In this document: piece by piece, positions 50,922-60,773 of the stretch
Numbering within the stretch: the stretch's first letter is position 1
Layout of the letters: each line of letters starts with the position of its first letter
From: Cellulophaga sp. Hel_I_12
GTDB lineage: Bacteria > Bacteroidota > Bacteroidia > Flavobacteriales > Flavobacteriaceae
Direction: 5' to 3'
Length of the DNA: 64,000 nt
Assembly (NCBI RefSeq): GCF_000799565.1
Contig: NZ_JUHB01000001.1
Location: 2,421,501 to 2,485,500, forward strand
Notes under the pieces: generated by a model
Databases searched by the model: none
Told to the model about the DNA's origin: nothing
The model's input: only the letters and a program-made list of their open reading frames with translations
Made by a program: the position numbers and the translations under genes

Positions 50922-52424
50922 TTATGTTAAAACTGCAATGGCTGTTTTTATTCTTTGCATAGTCGGTTCTTTGCCTATTAGGGCAATGATGTCAAAAATA
51001 TGAGGTCCTTTCATGTCTCCGACAATAACCAATCTCAACGGTGGCATTACTTTTCCAAAGGAATAGTCTTGTGAAGTTATCCAGTCTTTTACAATTCTTT
51101 CAATAGTTAAGGAAGAGAAGTCTTCAATAGCATTTAAAACAGGAAGCAAGTTGTTCATAATTTCAGAAGATTCTTCTTTCCATTGTTTTTTAACGGCTTT
51201 ATCTTCATAGAAAGTTGGGCCAGTAAAAAAGTAATTGCTTAACTCCCAAAAATCTGAAACAAAAGTGGCGCGCTCTTTTATGAGGCTAATTATTTTTTCT
51301 AAGTGATGCGCGTCTTGGTTTAAAACACCGTGTTTTGAAAGTAGCTCTTGAAAGGCAGGAATCAATTCGAAATTATTTTTTTCTTGCAAATAGTGCTGAT
51401 TATACCATTTGGTTTTATCAGGATCAAAACGAGCACCGGATTTTTGAACGCGTTCTAAAGTAAATAGTTCAACCAATTCTTCTAAAGTAAATACTTCTTG
51501 TTCTGTGCCAGGATTCCAACCTAATAATGCCAAAAAATTAATGACAGCTTCTGGAAAATAGCCTTTTTCTTTATACCCATCAGATTCTTTCCAAGATAAA
51601 GGGAACACGGGGAAGCCTAGTTTCTCTCCATCACGTTTGCTTAATTTTCCCTTCCCAACGGGCTTCATGATTAGAGGTAAATGAGCAAATTCTGGTGCCT
51701 TCCACTCAAAAGCGTCATATAATTGTTGGTGTAGGGCTAAGGATGGCAACCATTCCTCACCACGAATAACATGTGTAATTTCCATTAAATGGTCATCAAC
51801 TATATTAGCTAGATGGTAGGTGGGCATGCCATCACTTTTAAAAAGAACTTTATCGTCTAGAACATTGGTGTCAATAATCATGGTGCCTCGGACGGTATCT
51901 AACAAGGTTAATTTTTCGTCGGGTGGTGTTAAAAAGCGAATAACATAGTCCTCTCCAGCAGTTATACGTCTCTGTACTTCCTCTGGCATCATTGACAACG
52001 AATTATCTAATTTTAATCGATTATGCCAGTTATATATAAATGTTTTTCCTTGTTCTTCGTGATTTTTTCTGTGGAAATCTAATTTTTCTGTGGTATCGAA
52101 GGCATAGTATGCTTTTCCCCTCTCTATAAGTACATCAGCATATTTTTTATACAAGTGTTGACGTTCGCTTTGTCGGTAAGGGCCAAAGGCTCCTTCTTTT
52201 CCCGGTCCTTCATCAAATGGTATCTGGCACCAATTTAAAGCGTCGATGATATATTGTTCAGCGCCTTGAACATACCTGTTTTGGTCTGTATCTTCTATGC
52301 GAAGAACAAATGTTCCTTTATTTTTTTTGGCAAATAGGTAATTGTATAGTGCAGTTCGGACGCCACCAATATGTAGTGGGCCAGTGGGACTTGGTGCAAA
52401 ACGAACACGAATTTTTGTGGGCAT
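50922..52424 (-). CDS. gltX: Glutamyl-tRNA synthetase
   Basis: A 500-residue class I synthetase charging tRNA-Glu. The HIGH motif is in RFAPSPTGPLHIGGVRTALYNYLFA, the KMSKS motif is KGKLSKRDGEKLG; also visible are LRIEDTDQNRYVQGAEQYI, DGMPTYHLANIVDDHLMEI and THVIRGEEWLPSLALHQQLY. The C-terminal part is the helical anticodon-binding domain. Length is normal. Divergent from the DUF4175-like gene, about 190 bp away. Confidence 0.96.
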   Translation of the reverse strand: MPTKIRVRFAPSPTGPLHIGGVRTALYNYLFAKKNKGTFVLRIEDTDQNRYVQGAEQYIIDALNWCQIPFDEGPGKEGAFGPYRQSERQHLYKKYADVLIERGKAYYAFDTTEKLDFHRKNHEEQGKTFIYNWHNRLKLDNSLSMMPEEVQRRITAGEDYVIRFLTPPDEKLTLLDTVRGTMIIDTNVLDDKVLFKSDGMPTYHLANIVDDHLMEITHVIRGEEWLPSLALHQQLYDAFEWKAPEFAHLPLIMKPVGKGKLSKRDGEKLGFPVFPLSWKESDGYKEKGYFPEAVINFLALLGWNPGTEQEVFTLEELVELFTLERVQKSGARFDPDKTKWYNQHYLQEKNNFELIPAFQELLSKHGVLNQDAHHLEKIISLIKERATFVSDFWELSNYFFTGPTFYEDKAVKKQWKEESSEIMNNLLPVLNAIEDFSSLTIERIVKDWITSQDYSFGKVMPPLRLVIVGDMKGPHIFDIIALIGKEPTMQRIKTAIAVLT

Positions 52425-52615
52425 AGCTTGTAATTTAGTGTGTAAAGATAATTAATTCAAATGGTGTAGTTGAAGAATACGGAAAGGTCTGTAGGGTTTA
52501 ATTAACTAAAATTTATATTTTTTTTATTCGGTATGAACTAAATTTATATTGAAAATTGTTTTATGAATGGCTAAGGTTCTTTTTTCCAGTATCTTAGCAA
52601 AAAAAATGGTAGCGT

Positions 52616-55600
52616 TTGAGTAATTATATTAGGATACAAGACAAATTACAGGGCTTTATTAAAAAATATTATACACTTCAGTTGGTAAAAGGTGTTATTC
52701 TTTTTTTGAGTCTTGGAGCTCTTATATTTTTCTTTGTGGTCAGTTTAGAGTATTTTTTGTGGTTAGGATCTGTAGGAAGATTAATGCTTTTATTGGTGCT
52801 GGGGGCGTTCGAAAGTGTTTTGTTGTACAGATATATTCTGGTTCCTGTGTTATATTTATTAAAACTTAAAAAGGGACTAACGGATAGTACTGCATCGAAT
52901 ATCATAGGGAAGCATTTTCCTGAAATTAATGACAAGTTGTATAATTTGGTAGATCTAGCTGGGCAGCCTAAACAATCTGAATTGGTAGTGGCAAGTATTG
53001 AACAACGATCAAAAGGCATGGGATCCTTTAATTTTTCAAAGGCCATTAGTTTTAAGGGAGCATTTAAACATTTAAAATATTTGGGTGGCCCTTTGATTAT
53101 TATCGCATTGTTGTGGTTGTCAGGTAATATTAGTTCTTTTTTTGGTAGCTATGATCGAGTACTCAGTTATAATGTTGGGTTTGAGCCACCAGCTCCTTTT
53201 TCATTTGTCTTAATTACCGAGAAAATGACGGTTTTGGAAAAGGAAGACCTTACGCTAAAAGTGATGACTGAGGGTAAAGTTCGACCAGAGGAAGTTTATG
53301 TTGATATCGACGGTACAGAATATAGGATGCAACAAAGTAATGGTTATTTTACCTATGTTATAAGGTCTCCTTTAAAATCTAAGAAGATCAGGTTTTTATC
53401 CGGGGAACTCAAATCTCGGGAGTATACCTTAAAAGTTTTGGAAACACCTGGCATTTTAGATTTTAGTTTACACTTAGAATACCCCAAGTATATTGATAAA
53501 CAAACTGAAATAATCAAAGGGGTTGGGAATGCCCTTATTCCTGAAGGGACCAAAGTTAACTGGCGTATAGAGACGCAAAATACCAATACAATTCAGCTCA
53601 AAGTTAGAGATACAGCCTATGATTTTAATACCGAAGAGAGTCAATTTTTCTTGACTAAGGTAATACGCAATTCTATGGAGTATGCGATAAGTACATCAAA
53701 CCAAAATGTGATTGATTTTGAAAGTTTAGAATATTCTTTGAAAGTTATTAAGGATGAATATCCATCGATTCAGGTGCAAGAAGTATTAGATTCTTTACAA
53801 CCCAATGTGCGTTATTATAAAGGGCAGATAACGGATGACTATGGGGTGAGCGCTATTTCCTTGGTTTATTTTGAAACGGATCGACCCGATAAAATCATTA
53901 AAGTGCCGTTGAACACGATTGGGGGAGTAACGGACTCTTTTTATTATACCTATCCCTCTGGTATGGATTTACAGGAGAATATTCCTTATAGTTTTTACTT
54001 CGAAGTTGTTGATAATGACGGAGTTAATGGAAGCAAAGCTACGAAAAGTAACACCTTTAGGGCATCATTGTATGATGAAAATTACTTAATGGATAAACAA
54101 TTAGAAAATCAACAAAGCTTAATTTCTAATTTTGATAAATCAGTTGAAAAGTTTAAAACACAAAGCAGGTCTTTAGAGGAATTAAATAAAGATCAAAAAG
54201 AAAAATCTGAATTAAATTTTAATGACAAACAAAAGGTAAATAGGTTTCTAGAAAATCAACAGGTTCAAGAAGCTCAAATGCAAAAATTTTCGAAGCAGCT
54301 GAGGGAGAACCTTGAAAATTTAGAAAAAGAAGATGAGCTAAATGAATTGCTTCAAGAACGGTTGGAACGTCAAGAAAGGCAAGCTGAAAAGAACAAAAAG
54401 CTTTTGGAAGAATTGCAAAAGGTGGCAGATAAAATAAATAAGGAAGAATTATCAAAACGTTTAGATGATTTGGCTAAAAAGCAAAAAGGGGCTCAACGTA
54501 ATTTAGAACAGTTGCTAGAGTTAACGAAACAGTATTATGTAACTGAAAAAGCTTCTCAATTGGCAAAGGATTTAGAAAAGCTGGCGGAAAAGCAAGAATT
54601 GCTGTCTAAAATGAAAATGCTTGATTTTAAAGAAGAGGATGCGTATGAAAATCAATCTAAATTAAATCAAGAATTTAATGAGTTGGATAAGGGCCTACAA
54701 GAATTAGAAAAAGATAATGATGATCTAAAGAAACCATTGGTTCTGAATATCGATGAACAATTATCTAGGGATGTTAAGGCAGATCAAAAGTTGGCTTTAG
54801 AGGAAATTAACAAACAACAAGGTGTTGAACAGTCATCCGAGTCAGGAATAAACCAAACAGAAACTAATAAGGCAGCGAAAAAACAAAAATCGGCAGCCGA
54901 TAAAATGAAAGAAATGGCTGCTCGCCTGCAACAATCGTCGTCCGGTGCTGGTGGATCGTCAGTGGCCGAGGACGCTGAAGTATTACGCCAAATTCTAGAT
55001 AATTTAATTGTTTTTACCTTTAAACAAGAGAATCTATTAGAGCAGTTGACAAATGATGAAGGAGCTTTTAAAAATCAAGCCAAGGCTATTTTGGAACAAC
55101 AAGAACTGAAAGCCTTATTTTCCCATATCGACGATAGTTTATTCGCCTTATCCCTAAGGGTTCCGGAGATATCGGAAAATATAAACACCGAAGTGTCTGA
55201 GGTGTTTTATAATACGGATAAGGCCATGGAGGCTATTTCTGAAAATAATATGTTCCAAGGAATATCCTATCAAAAATATGTGCTAACTTCTGGCAATACC
55301 CTTTCTGATTTGTTGGCCTCCATTTTGGAGAATATGAATCAGAGTATGCAATCAGGGAAAGGAGAGGGTCAAGGGGAAGATTTTCAATTGCCGGATATTA
55401 TCAAAGCCCAGAGTAAACTAAATAAGGAAATGGAGAAAAAAGGTGAGGGTTCTTCATCTTCTCAAGCTAAGAACGGAAAGGATGGAGAAGAGGGTACTGA
55501 AGGAGAAGGAACAGCGAAAGGAGAATCAGGTTCAAATGGTCAAGATGGTAAGGAGGGTCAGCAGGGTAAAGGGCAAAATTCTACAAAGGATGGGCCATCT

Positions 55601-56116
55601 GGGACAGGAGAAGGAGGCAAGGGAGAATCCCAAGGCAAAGGGAACAAGAATGGTGCTAGTGGCAATGGTGGAACTGGGGGTCAGGGGATCTCAGAAGAGG
55701 AAATGAAAGAAATCTATGAAATTTACAAACAACAAGAATTGATCAAACAAAACCTGGAAGAGCAATTGAATTCCTTGATTGAAAATTCCGATCGTCAATT
55801 AGCCCAAAAGTTATTGCAACAGATGACAGATTTTCAAAATAATTTATTGGAAAATGGAATAACGCAAAGTACAATAGAAAATTCAAAGACAATACAGTAT
55901 CAGTTGCTTAAGTTAGAAGGAGCTGCTTTAAAGCAAGGGAAGAAAGACGAACGTGAAAGCGATCGAGCAAGAGTAAATTTTGCGAACCCAATCACCACAA
56001 AACCCAAATCCTTTATGGATTTTCAGCAAGAAGAAGAGATTTTAAACCGACAAGCCTTACCTTTGCGCCAAAATTTTAAAAAGAGGATAAAAGAGTATTT
56101 TAAAAATAATGATTGA
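52616..56116 (+). CDS. Large membrane protein with coiled-coil and Gly/Lys-rich region (DUF4175-like)
   Basis: A 1166-residue protein. Two or three N-terminal membrane helices lie at about 24-45, 50-80 and 155-178 (VILFLSLGALIFFFVVSLEY and similar). A periplasmic beta region follows (about 190-490), then a long charged coiled coil (about 500-740: SLEELNKDQKEKSELNFNDK...), and a Gly/Glu/Lys-rich low-complexity segment at about 940-1025 (GEGTAKGESGSNGQDGKEGQ), ending in a basic C-terminus. The architecture fits DUF4175-type proteins of Bacteroidota; function is unknown, perhaps envelope stress or gliding. The only usable start is TTG at 52616, since a stop sits just upstream in frame. It overlaps ybeY by 8 bp. 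Confidence 0.85.
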   Translation: MSNYIRIQDKLQGFIKKYYTLQLVKGVILFLSLGALIFFFVVSLEYFLWLGSVGRLMLLLVLGAFESVLLYRYILVPVLYLLKLKKGLTDSTASNIIGKHFPEINDKLYNLVDLAGQPKQSELVVASIEQRSKGMGSFNFSKAISFKGAFKHLKYLGGPLIIIALLWLSGNISSFFGSYDRVLSYNVGFEPPAPFSFVLITEKMTVLEKEDLTLKVMTEGKVRPEEVYVDIDGTEYRMQQSNGYFTYVIRSPLKSKKIRFLSGELKSREYTLKVLETPGILDFSLHLEYPKYIDKQTEIIKGVGNALIPEGTKVNWRIETQNTNTIQLKVRDTAYDFNTEESQFFLTKVIRNSMEYAISTSNQNVIDFESLEYSLKVIKDEYPSIQVQEVLDSLQPNVRYYKGQITDDYGVSAISLVYFETDRPDKIIKVPLNTIGGVTDSFYYTYPSGMDLQENIPYSFYFEVVDNDGVNGSKATKSNTFRASLYDENYLMDKQLENQQSLISNFDKSVEKFKTQSRSLEELNKDQKEKSELNFNDKQKVNRFLENQQVQEAQMQKFSKQLRENLENLEKEDELNELLQERLERQERQAEKNKKLLEELQKVADKINKEELSKRLDDLAKKQKGAQRNLEQLLELTKQYYVTEKASQLAKDLEKLAEKQELLSKMKMLDFKEEDAYENQSKLNQEFNELDKGLQELEKDNDDLKKPLVLNIDEQLSRDVKADQKLALEEINKQQGVEQSSESGINQTETNKAAKKQKSAADKMKEMAARLQQSSSGAGGSSVAEDAEVLRQILDNLIVFTFKQENLLEQLTNDEGAFKNQAKAILEQQELKALFSHIDDSLFALSLRVPEISENINTEVSEVFYNTDKAMEAISENNMFQGISYQKYVLTSGNTLSDLLASILENMNQSMQSGKGEGQGEDFQLPDIIKAQSKLNKEMEKKGEGSSSSQAKNGKDGEEGTEGEGTAKGESGSNGQDGKEGQQGKGQNSTKDGPSGTGEGGKGESQGKGNKNGASGNGGTGGQGISEEEMKEIYEIYKQQELIKQNLEEQLNSLIENSDRQLAQKLLQQMTDFQNNLLENGITQSTIENSKTIQYQLLKLEGAALKQGKKDERESDRARVNFANPITTKPKSFMDFQQEEEILNRQALPLRQNFKKRIKEYFKNND

Positions 56117-56528
56117 ATTTAATTATGAGATAGATTTTGAAATTAGTAATGAAGTCTACTACACAGATTGGATAACTAGGGTTATTTTATCTGAAAAGTT
56201 TGAAGTGGGTCCTTTGTCCTTTGTCTTTTGTAGCGATGAGTACTTAATTGATATAAATATTCAATATTTAAATCATGAAACTTATACTGATATTATCACT
56301 TTCGATTATTGCGAAGGGAATAGGGTTTCAGGAGACATCTTTATATCTTCCGAAAGAGTAGAAGAAAATGCACGAAAGTATGAGGTTGGATTTGAAGAAG
56401 AACTTTTACGGGTTATGGCTCACGGGCTGTTGCATTTAATGAAGTATAAGGATAAATCTGTAAAGGATAGTGAAGAAATGAGACTAAAAGAAGACGAAAA
56501 AATAAAATTGTTCCACGTGGAACATTGA
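56109..56528 (+). CDS. ybeY: Endoribonuclease YbeY (rRNA maturation)
   Basis: A 139-residue UPF0054 metalloprotein for 16S rRNA 3' maturation and ribosome quality control. The family's zinc motif H-x-x-x-H-x(4-5)-H is present as MAHGLLHLMKYKDKS, where the third His position reads Lys, a change I recall as usual in Bacteroidota. The upstream motif is INIQYLNHETYTDIITFDYCEG (TDVLTFxY-like). Its start overlaps the upstream gene by 8 bp. A perfect parS-like palindrome (56509-56524) is embedded in its last codons (KLFHVEH), so these codons are under double constraint. Confidence 0.9.
   Translation: MIEFNYEIDFEISNEVYYTDWITRVILSEKFEVGPLSFVFCSDEYLIDINIQYLNHETYTDIITFDYCEGNRVSGDIFISSERVEENARKYEVGFEEELLRVMAHGLLHLMKYKDKSVKDSEEMRLKEDEKIKLFHVEH
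56509..56524. promoter_or_regulatory. parS-type centromere site 1
   Basis: TGTTCCACGTGGAACA, a perfect 16-bp palindrome matching the ParB/Spo0J binding consensus. It lies within the 3' end of ybeY, just before mnmG. A second copy is at 58433-58448. ParB binding there is inferred. Confidence 0.85.
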
Positions 56529-58402
56529 TGCATATGTTTGAAAAAGAGTACGATGTAATTGTAGTTGGAGCAGGTCATGCAGGTTGCGAAGCAGCAGCAG
56601 CGGCAGCCAACATGGGGTCGAAGGTTTTATTGGTAACCATGAATCTTCAAACTATAGGACAAATGTCTTGTAATCCAGCGATGGGAGGTATTGCTAAAGG
56701 CCAAATTGTTCGAGAGATTGATGCATTAGGAGGGTATAGTGGCATTGTGTCTGACAAATCAGCTATCCAGTTTAAAATGTTGAATAAATCTAAAGGGCCC
56801 GCGATGTGGAGTCCAAGAACTCAGAACGATAGAATGCGTTTTGCAGAGGAATGGCGCATGGCTTTAGAAAACACTCCGAATGTAGACTTCTATCAGGAAA
56901 TGGTTTCTAGCTTGGTGGTTAAAAACAATAAGGTCATCGGGGTGACTACTTCTTTGGGTTTAAGCATTTATGCGAAGAGTGTTATCTTAACGAATGGTAC
57001 CTTTCTAAATGGCTTAATTCATATTGGTGATAAGCAACTGGGAGGGGGTCGAGCAGGAGAAAAGGCGGCTACTGGAATAACGGAACAATTATTAGGTTTA
57101 GGTTTTGAAAGCGGTAGAATGAAGACAGGAACACCCCCTCGTGTGGATGGTAGGTCCTTAGATTATTCTAAAATGATACCCCAGCCAGGAGATGAACATC
57201 CGGAAAAGTTTAGTTATTCTCCAACGAAAAAACTAAATTATCAGCGAGAATGCCATATGAGTCATACTAGTGCCTTGGTGCATGATTTATTAAGGGAAGG
57301 ATTTGATAGATCACCTATGTTTAATGGTAGAATTAAAAGCTTAGGACCAAGGTATTGTCCGTCTATAGAAGATAAAATTAACCGATTTGCAGATAAGGAC
57401 AGCCATCAATTGTTTGTGGAACCTGAGGGCTGGGATACGGTTGAGGTTTATGTGAATGGGTTTTCAACCTCACTGCCGGAAGATGTTCAATTTAAAGCCT
57501 TACGCTCTGTTGTTGGGTTTGAAAATGTGAAGTTTTTTAGACCGGGCTATGCTATAGAATATGATTATTTTCCACCAACGCAGTTAAAGCACACCTTGGA
57601 AACTAAACTAGTGTCTAATTTGTATTTTGCAGGGCAGATTAACGGTACAACAGGGTATGAGGAGGCAGCCTCACAAGGCTTAATCGCGGGTATAAACGCG
57701 CACCAAAAAATTAATGAAAAGGAAGATGTAATTCTTAAAAGAGATGAGGCTTATATAGGTGTTTTAATTGATGACCTTATCACGAAAGGAACGGAAGAAC
57801 CGTATCGTATGTTTACTTCAAGAGCTGAATATAGAACTTTGCTTCGTCAAGATAATGCAGATTTGAGATTAACGCCGAAGGGATTTGCTATTGGATTGGC
57901 GAGACAAGATCGATTGGCACGTATGGAGGAGAAGTTAGAGAAATCCGAAAAGTTTATACAGTTTTTTAAAGATACGAGTGTATTGCCGGATGCTATAAAT
58001 CCTATTTTAGAGGATGTGAATTCTGCTATCGTGAGTCAATCAGATAAGATGTTTAAGTCTTTCTCTAGGCCCAATGTGACTATGGAACATATGCTAAGCT
58101 TGCCAGAAGTTGCTAATTTTGTAAAAGAGAATGATCTGAATAGTGAGGTATTAGAGCAGGCTGAGGTACAGATTAAATATGCGGGGTATATTGCCAAAGA
58201 AAAAAATAATGCAGATAAGTTGCATCGTTTAGAAAATGTAAAAATACCAACTGATTTTGATTACGCTAAATTAAAATCTTTGTCAACAGAAGCGCGACAA
58301 AAACTGGCTAAGATTCAACCTGTAACTATTTCTCAAGCTTCTAGAATTAGTGGAGTTTCGCCGAGTGATATTAGTGTCTTATTAGTTTTTTTAGGGAGAT
58401 AA
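56528..58402 (+). CDS. mnmG: tRNA uridine-5-carboxymethylaminomethyl modification enzyme MnmG (GidA)
   Basis: An FAD-dependent enzyme that, with MnmE, modifies the wobble uridine of certain tRNAs. About 624 residues from the ATG at 56528 (MHMFEKEYD), or 622 from the ATG at 56534 (MFEKEYDVIVV). The N-terminal FAD-binding motif VVGAGHAGCEAAAAAANMG and CNPAMGGIAKGQIVREIDAL are hallmark. The middle has the GTPPRVDGRSLDYS motif, and the C-terminal helical domain ends ISQASRISGVSPSDISVLLVFLG. Placed between two parS sites. mnmG is often found near oriC in bacteria; the setting here is consistent with that. It ends 18 bp before a palindromic terminator. Confidence 0.96.
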   Translation: MHMFEKEYDVIVVGAGHAGCEAAAAAANMGSKVLLVTMNLQTIGQMSCNPAMGGIAKGQIVREIDALGGYSGIVSDKSAIQFKMLNKSKGPAMWSPRTQNDRMRFAEEWRMALENTPNVDFYQEMVSSLVVKNNKVIGVTTSLGLSIYAKSVILTNGTFLNGLIHIGDKQLGGGRAGEKAATGITEQLLGLGFESGRMKTGTPPRVDGRSLDYSKMIPQPGDEHPEKFSYSPTKKLNYQRECHMSHTSALVHDLLREGFDRSPMFNGRIKSLGPRYCPSIEDKINRFADKDSHQLFVEPEGWDTVEVYVNGFSTSLPEDVQFKALRSVVGFENVKFFRPGYAIEYDYFPPTQLKHTLETKLVSNLYFAGQINGTTGYEEAASQGLIAGINAHQKINEKEDVILKRDEAYIGVLIDDLITKGTEEPYRMFTSRAEYRTLLRQDNADLRLTPKGFAIGLARQDRLARMEEKLEKSEKFIQFFKDTSVLPDAINPILEDVNSAIVSQSDKMFKSFSRPNVTMEHMLSLPEVANFVKENDLNSEVLEQAEVQIKYAGYIAKEKNNADKLHRLENVKIPTDFDYAKLKSLSTEARQKLAKIQPVTISQASRISGVSPSDISVLLVFLGR

Positions 58403-58954
58403 TGGCATCATTGATAGATTAAAAACCTCAATTGTTCCACGTGGAACAATTGAGGTTTTTTGTTTTTGTAGAAGAATAGTGAGCAAGTTAAGCTTTTGGT
58501 TTGGCTACTATTGTTTCGGTAAAGAATAGACGCAAAATAACAAAATAAATGTTGTAAAAGAGCTGGTAATTGTGGCTATGTGAAGTACAAAATCGTAGTC
58601 TTTAAAATATATTTGGTCCTTAGTATTGTGAGAGGCTACCTGTCGTTTTTTAAGAAAAGTTGAACAGGCGTATAACTTGCTTTATCGTTTTGAGGCTACA
58701 AGCCGAAGCATGTTGGGTAAGTCAACAACGAATAAAAGCCCGGGTAAGCTAAGAATAAAGCAATGAGGTACAGACTAGCGCTTCAATTGTTGCTTTGGTT
58801 AAGCTGAAGGATCTGACTGTATATTGTTTTGTACTAATGGTGTTTAATTGAGGTAAAAGTTTCGGTATATCTTGAGCTGTTACATTTGTAATGTTGCATT
58901 AGCATATTGGACTGATTTTTGATGTTAAGTATACATAAATACTGTAAAATTTTC
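58403..58954. other. Gap after mnmG
   Basis: A 552-bp gap with the palindromic terminator/parS (58421-58460) at its left. The remainder has no convincing gene or RNA. A segment near 58626-58697 resembles 49526-49592. Confidence 0.45.
58421..58460. terminator. 40-bp perfect palindrome, terminator with embedded parS site 2
   Basis: AAAAACCTCAATTGTTCCAC is followed directly by its exact reverse complement; there is no spacer. The central 16 bp (58433-58448) are TGTTCCACGTGGAACA, identical to the site in ybeY. As RNA it forms a long hairpin ending in a T run, so it is also a strong bidirectional terminator for mnmG. Dual terminator and ParB-site use is inferred. Confidence 0.85.
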
Positions 58955-59515
58955 ATGAAAAAGGTGATTAGTTTTTTGCTGTTATTAGCTATGGTACATT
59001 CCTGTATTCCGCTACGCATTGCTCCTAGAATTGATGATTTTAAGCTTGTAAAAGGCAAGAAGTTTAAACGAAGCTTGCCAAAGCGTTATATGTTTGTTTT
59101 TACAGATACAAAAGAAGCTGATGAATTTTACGGCTTTATCAACGCGAAGTTTAAGCTACATCATAACGGTGTTTACGATGATGTTCCGTTTAAAATAGTC
59201 GAGGATCAATTTTTCTTTTCATTTTACGAAGTGGCTATTTCGGATAAAAACATAAATGTAGTTACGCCATTTTTAGCGGCTGTCGGAAATAAACTATTAG
59301 AAGTAGGTGACGAACCTGCAAGCATATTTAATACTGATACCAGGGTATTGCGAACTAGTCATTATTACATTGCCATAGAAGTATATTCCGATGATGAAAA
59401 TGATTGTTTAGCTAAAGATTCAGTTTCAAAGGAGGCTGTTTTAAACTATCTTAGCGCATTAAAAAAACAATATTTAGCTACGCATAATTATAATGAAGTG
59501 TTATTTACAAACTAA
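58955..59515 (+). CDS. Hypothetical lipoprotein
   Basis: Not recognised. From ATG 58955 the product is 186 residues and begins MKKVISFLLLLAMVHSCIPL, a clear lipoprotein signal with Cys 17. An upstream TTG/ATG would add a less likely start. The mature part is soluble and contains KRYMFVFTDTKEADEFYGFINAKFKLHHNGVYDD, FYEVAISDKNINVVTPFLAAV and YIAIEVYSDDENDCLAKDS. No known motif. It overlaps the methyltransferase gene by 23 bp, so they are probably translated together. Confidence 0.75.
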   Translation: MKKVISFLLLLAMVHSCIPLRIAPRIDDFKLVKGKKFKRSLPKRYMFVFTDTKEADEFYGFINAKFKLHHNGVYDDVPFKIVEDQFFFSFYEVAISDKNINVVTPFLAAVGNKLLEVGDEPASIFNTDTRVLRTSHYYIAIEVYSDDENDCLAKDSVSKEAVLNYLSALKKQYLATHNYNEVLFTN

Positions 59516-60326
59516 AGACTATTCAGTTTCGAGAGAAGAGTTTGAACTCAGGCATGACGAAAACCTCGATATGCTTGTAACTTTTCCCCAGCCCGAAGAT
59601 GTTGAGAAATACTACGAAAGTGAAGATTACATTTCTCATACAGATGCCAAAAAATCGCTAACAGAAAAAGCCTATCAAATAGTTAAATCAAAAAACCTTC
59701 AACATAAGCTTAGAATTATAAATCGACATGCAAGCACGAAAAAATCTATTTTAGATGTTGGTGCTGGAACAGGAGATTTTCTAAACTATGCCAAAAGAAA
59801 TTCGTGGCAAATTAGTGGCGTGGAACCAAACGAGAAAGCGCGAAAAAAGGCGGCAGAAAAAGGCGTTTTTTTAAACGCAGGTATCGGTGAATTGAAGGAC
59901 AGAACCTTCGATGTTATTACCCTGTTTCATGTGTTGGAACATCTACCCAACTTAAACCATCAAATTTTTAGTTTAAATAATTTGCTAAATCCAGGAGGTG
60001 TTTTAATAATAGCTGTTCCTAATTTTAAATCTTTTGACGCTGCTTATTACAAAGAACATTGGGCTGCTTTTGATGTGCCTAGACATCTTTGGCATTTTTC
60101 TCAAACGTCTATTTCAAAATTATTTACGAAGCACAGCTTATATGTGAACAAAACCTATCCTATGATTTTTGATGCTTTTTATGTTTCGCTATTATCAGAA
60201 AAATACAAACATAAAAGACAAGGCTACTTTGCTGCATTTTGCATTGGCTTATGGTCAAATATCAAAGCATGGTCTTCGGGAGAGTATTCTTCTTTGATTT
60301 ACGTTATTAAAAGGACCAAACAGTGA
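59493..60326 (+). CDS. Class I SAM-dependent methyltransferase
   Basis: A 277-residue protein. SAM-binding motif I ILDVGAGTGDFLNYAKRN near residue 88, then an acidic motif II in GVEPNEKARKKA, and the later VITLFHVLEHLPNLNHQI and LNPGGVLIIAVPNFKSFD. The C-terminal WAAFDVPRHLWHFSQTSISKLF is typical of the Methyltransf_23 group linked to cell-envelope or quinone-like substrates. The target is unknown. Starts inside the preceding lipoprotein gene (23-bp overlap). Confidence 0.88.
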   Translation: MKCYLQTKDYSVSREEFELRHDENLDMLVTFPQPEDVEKYYESEDYISHTDAKKSLTEKAYQIVKSKNLQHKLRIINRHASTKKSILDVGAGTGDFLNYAKRNSWQISGVEPNEKARKKAAEKGVFLNAGIGELKDRTFDVITLFHVLEHLPNLNHQIFSLNNLLNPGGVLIIAVPNFKSFDAAYYKEHWAAFDVPRHLWHFSQTSISKLFTKHSLYVNKTYPMIFDAFYVSLLSEKYKHKRQGYFAAFCIGLWSNIKAWSSGEYSSLIYVIKRTKQ

Positions 60327-60773
60327 TTTTAAGCCTGTTTAAGCAAGTTTATTCTATTAGACTTAAGGATTTGTTGTTTGGCGAGAGAAGATGAATTTAT
60401 AAGCACCTTAGAGTGGCTTTTTGGATTGTAAATCCCAATTAAAAAATAAAAAACAATAGATATTTCTTATAGTTGTTTTATGTGAACTATTCACGGGTCG
60501 CTTCAAGGAGCTGTTCTTTATGATTTTAAAAATCTTCTTGTACAGCGTTAAATGATAATTAGAAATCAAGATGAACTTTAAAGTAGGATGCAAAGTCAAA
60601 ATGTTACACTTTGACTACCCAAAATAAGATTGATGTTAGAAGGCTGAGATATCTTATCATCAGGTACTTTATGTCTAAAGAGCCTTTTTAAATTACTTGT
60701 TGCGCTTTAGCACCAAACTTTTGCAATAAATCCAAAAGCTTTTCTATTTTTGCGCAACATTTAAAATTAAAAG
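60327..60773. other. Gap upstream of the OmpH/Skp-like gene
   Basis: A 447-bp AT-rich gap. A small hairpin GTCAAA / TTTGAC is near 60594-60614. The promoter at 60721-60752 is listed separately; no gene or RNA is otherwise seen. Confidence 0.45.
60721..60752 (+). promoter_or_regulatory. Promoter of the OmpH/Skp-like gene
   Basis: TTG at 60721-60723 and TATTTTTG at 60745-60752 (perfect TAnnTTTG), spaced 21 bp. The ATG follows 21 bp later. A good match to the Bacteroidota primary-sigma promoter. Confidence 0.7.
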
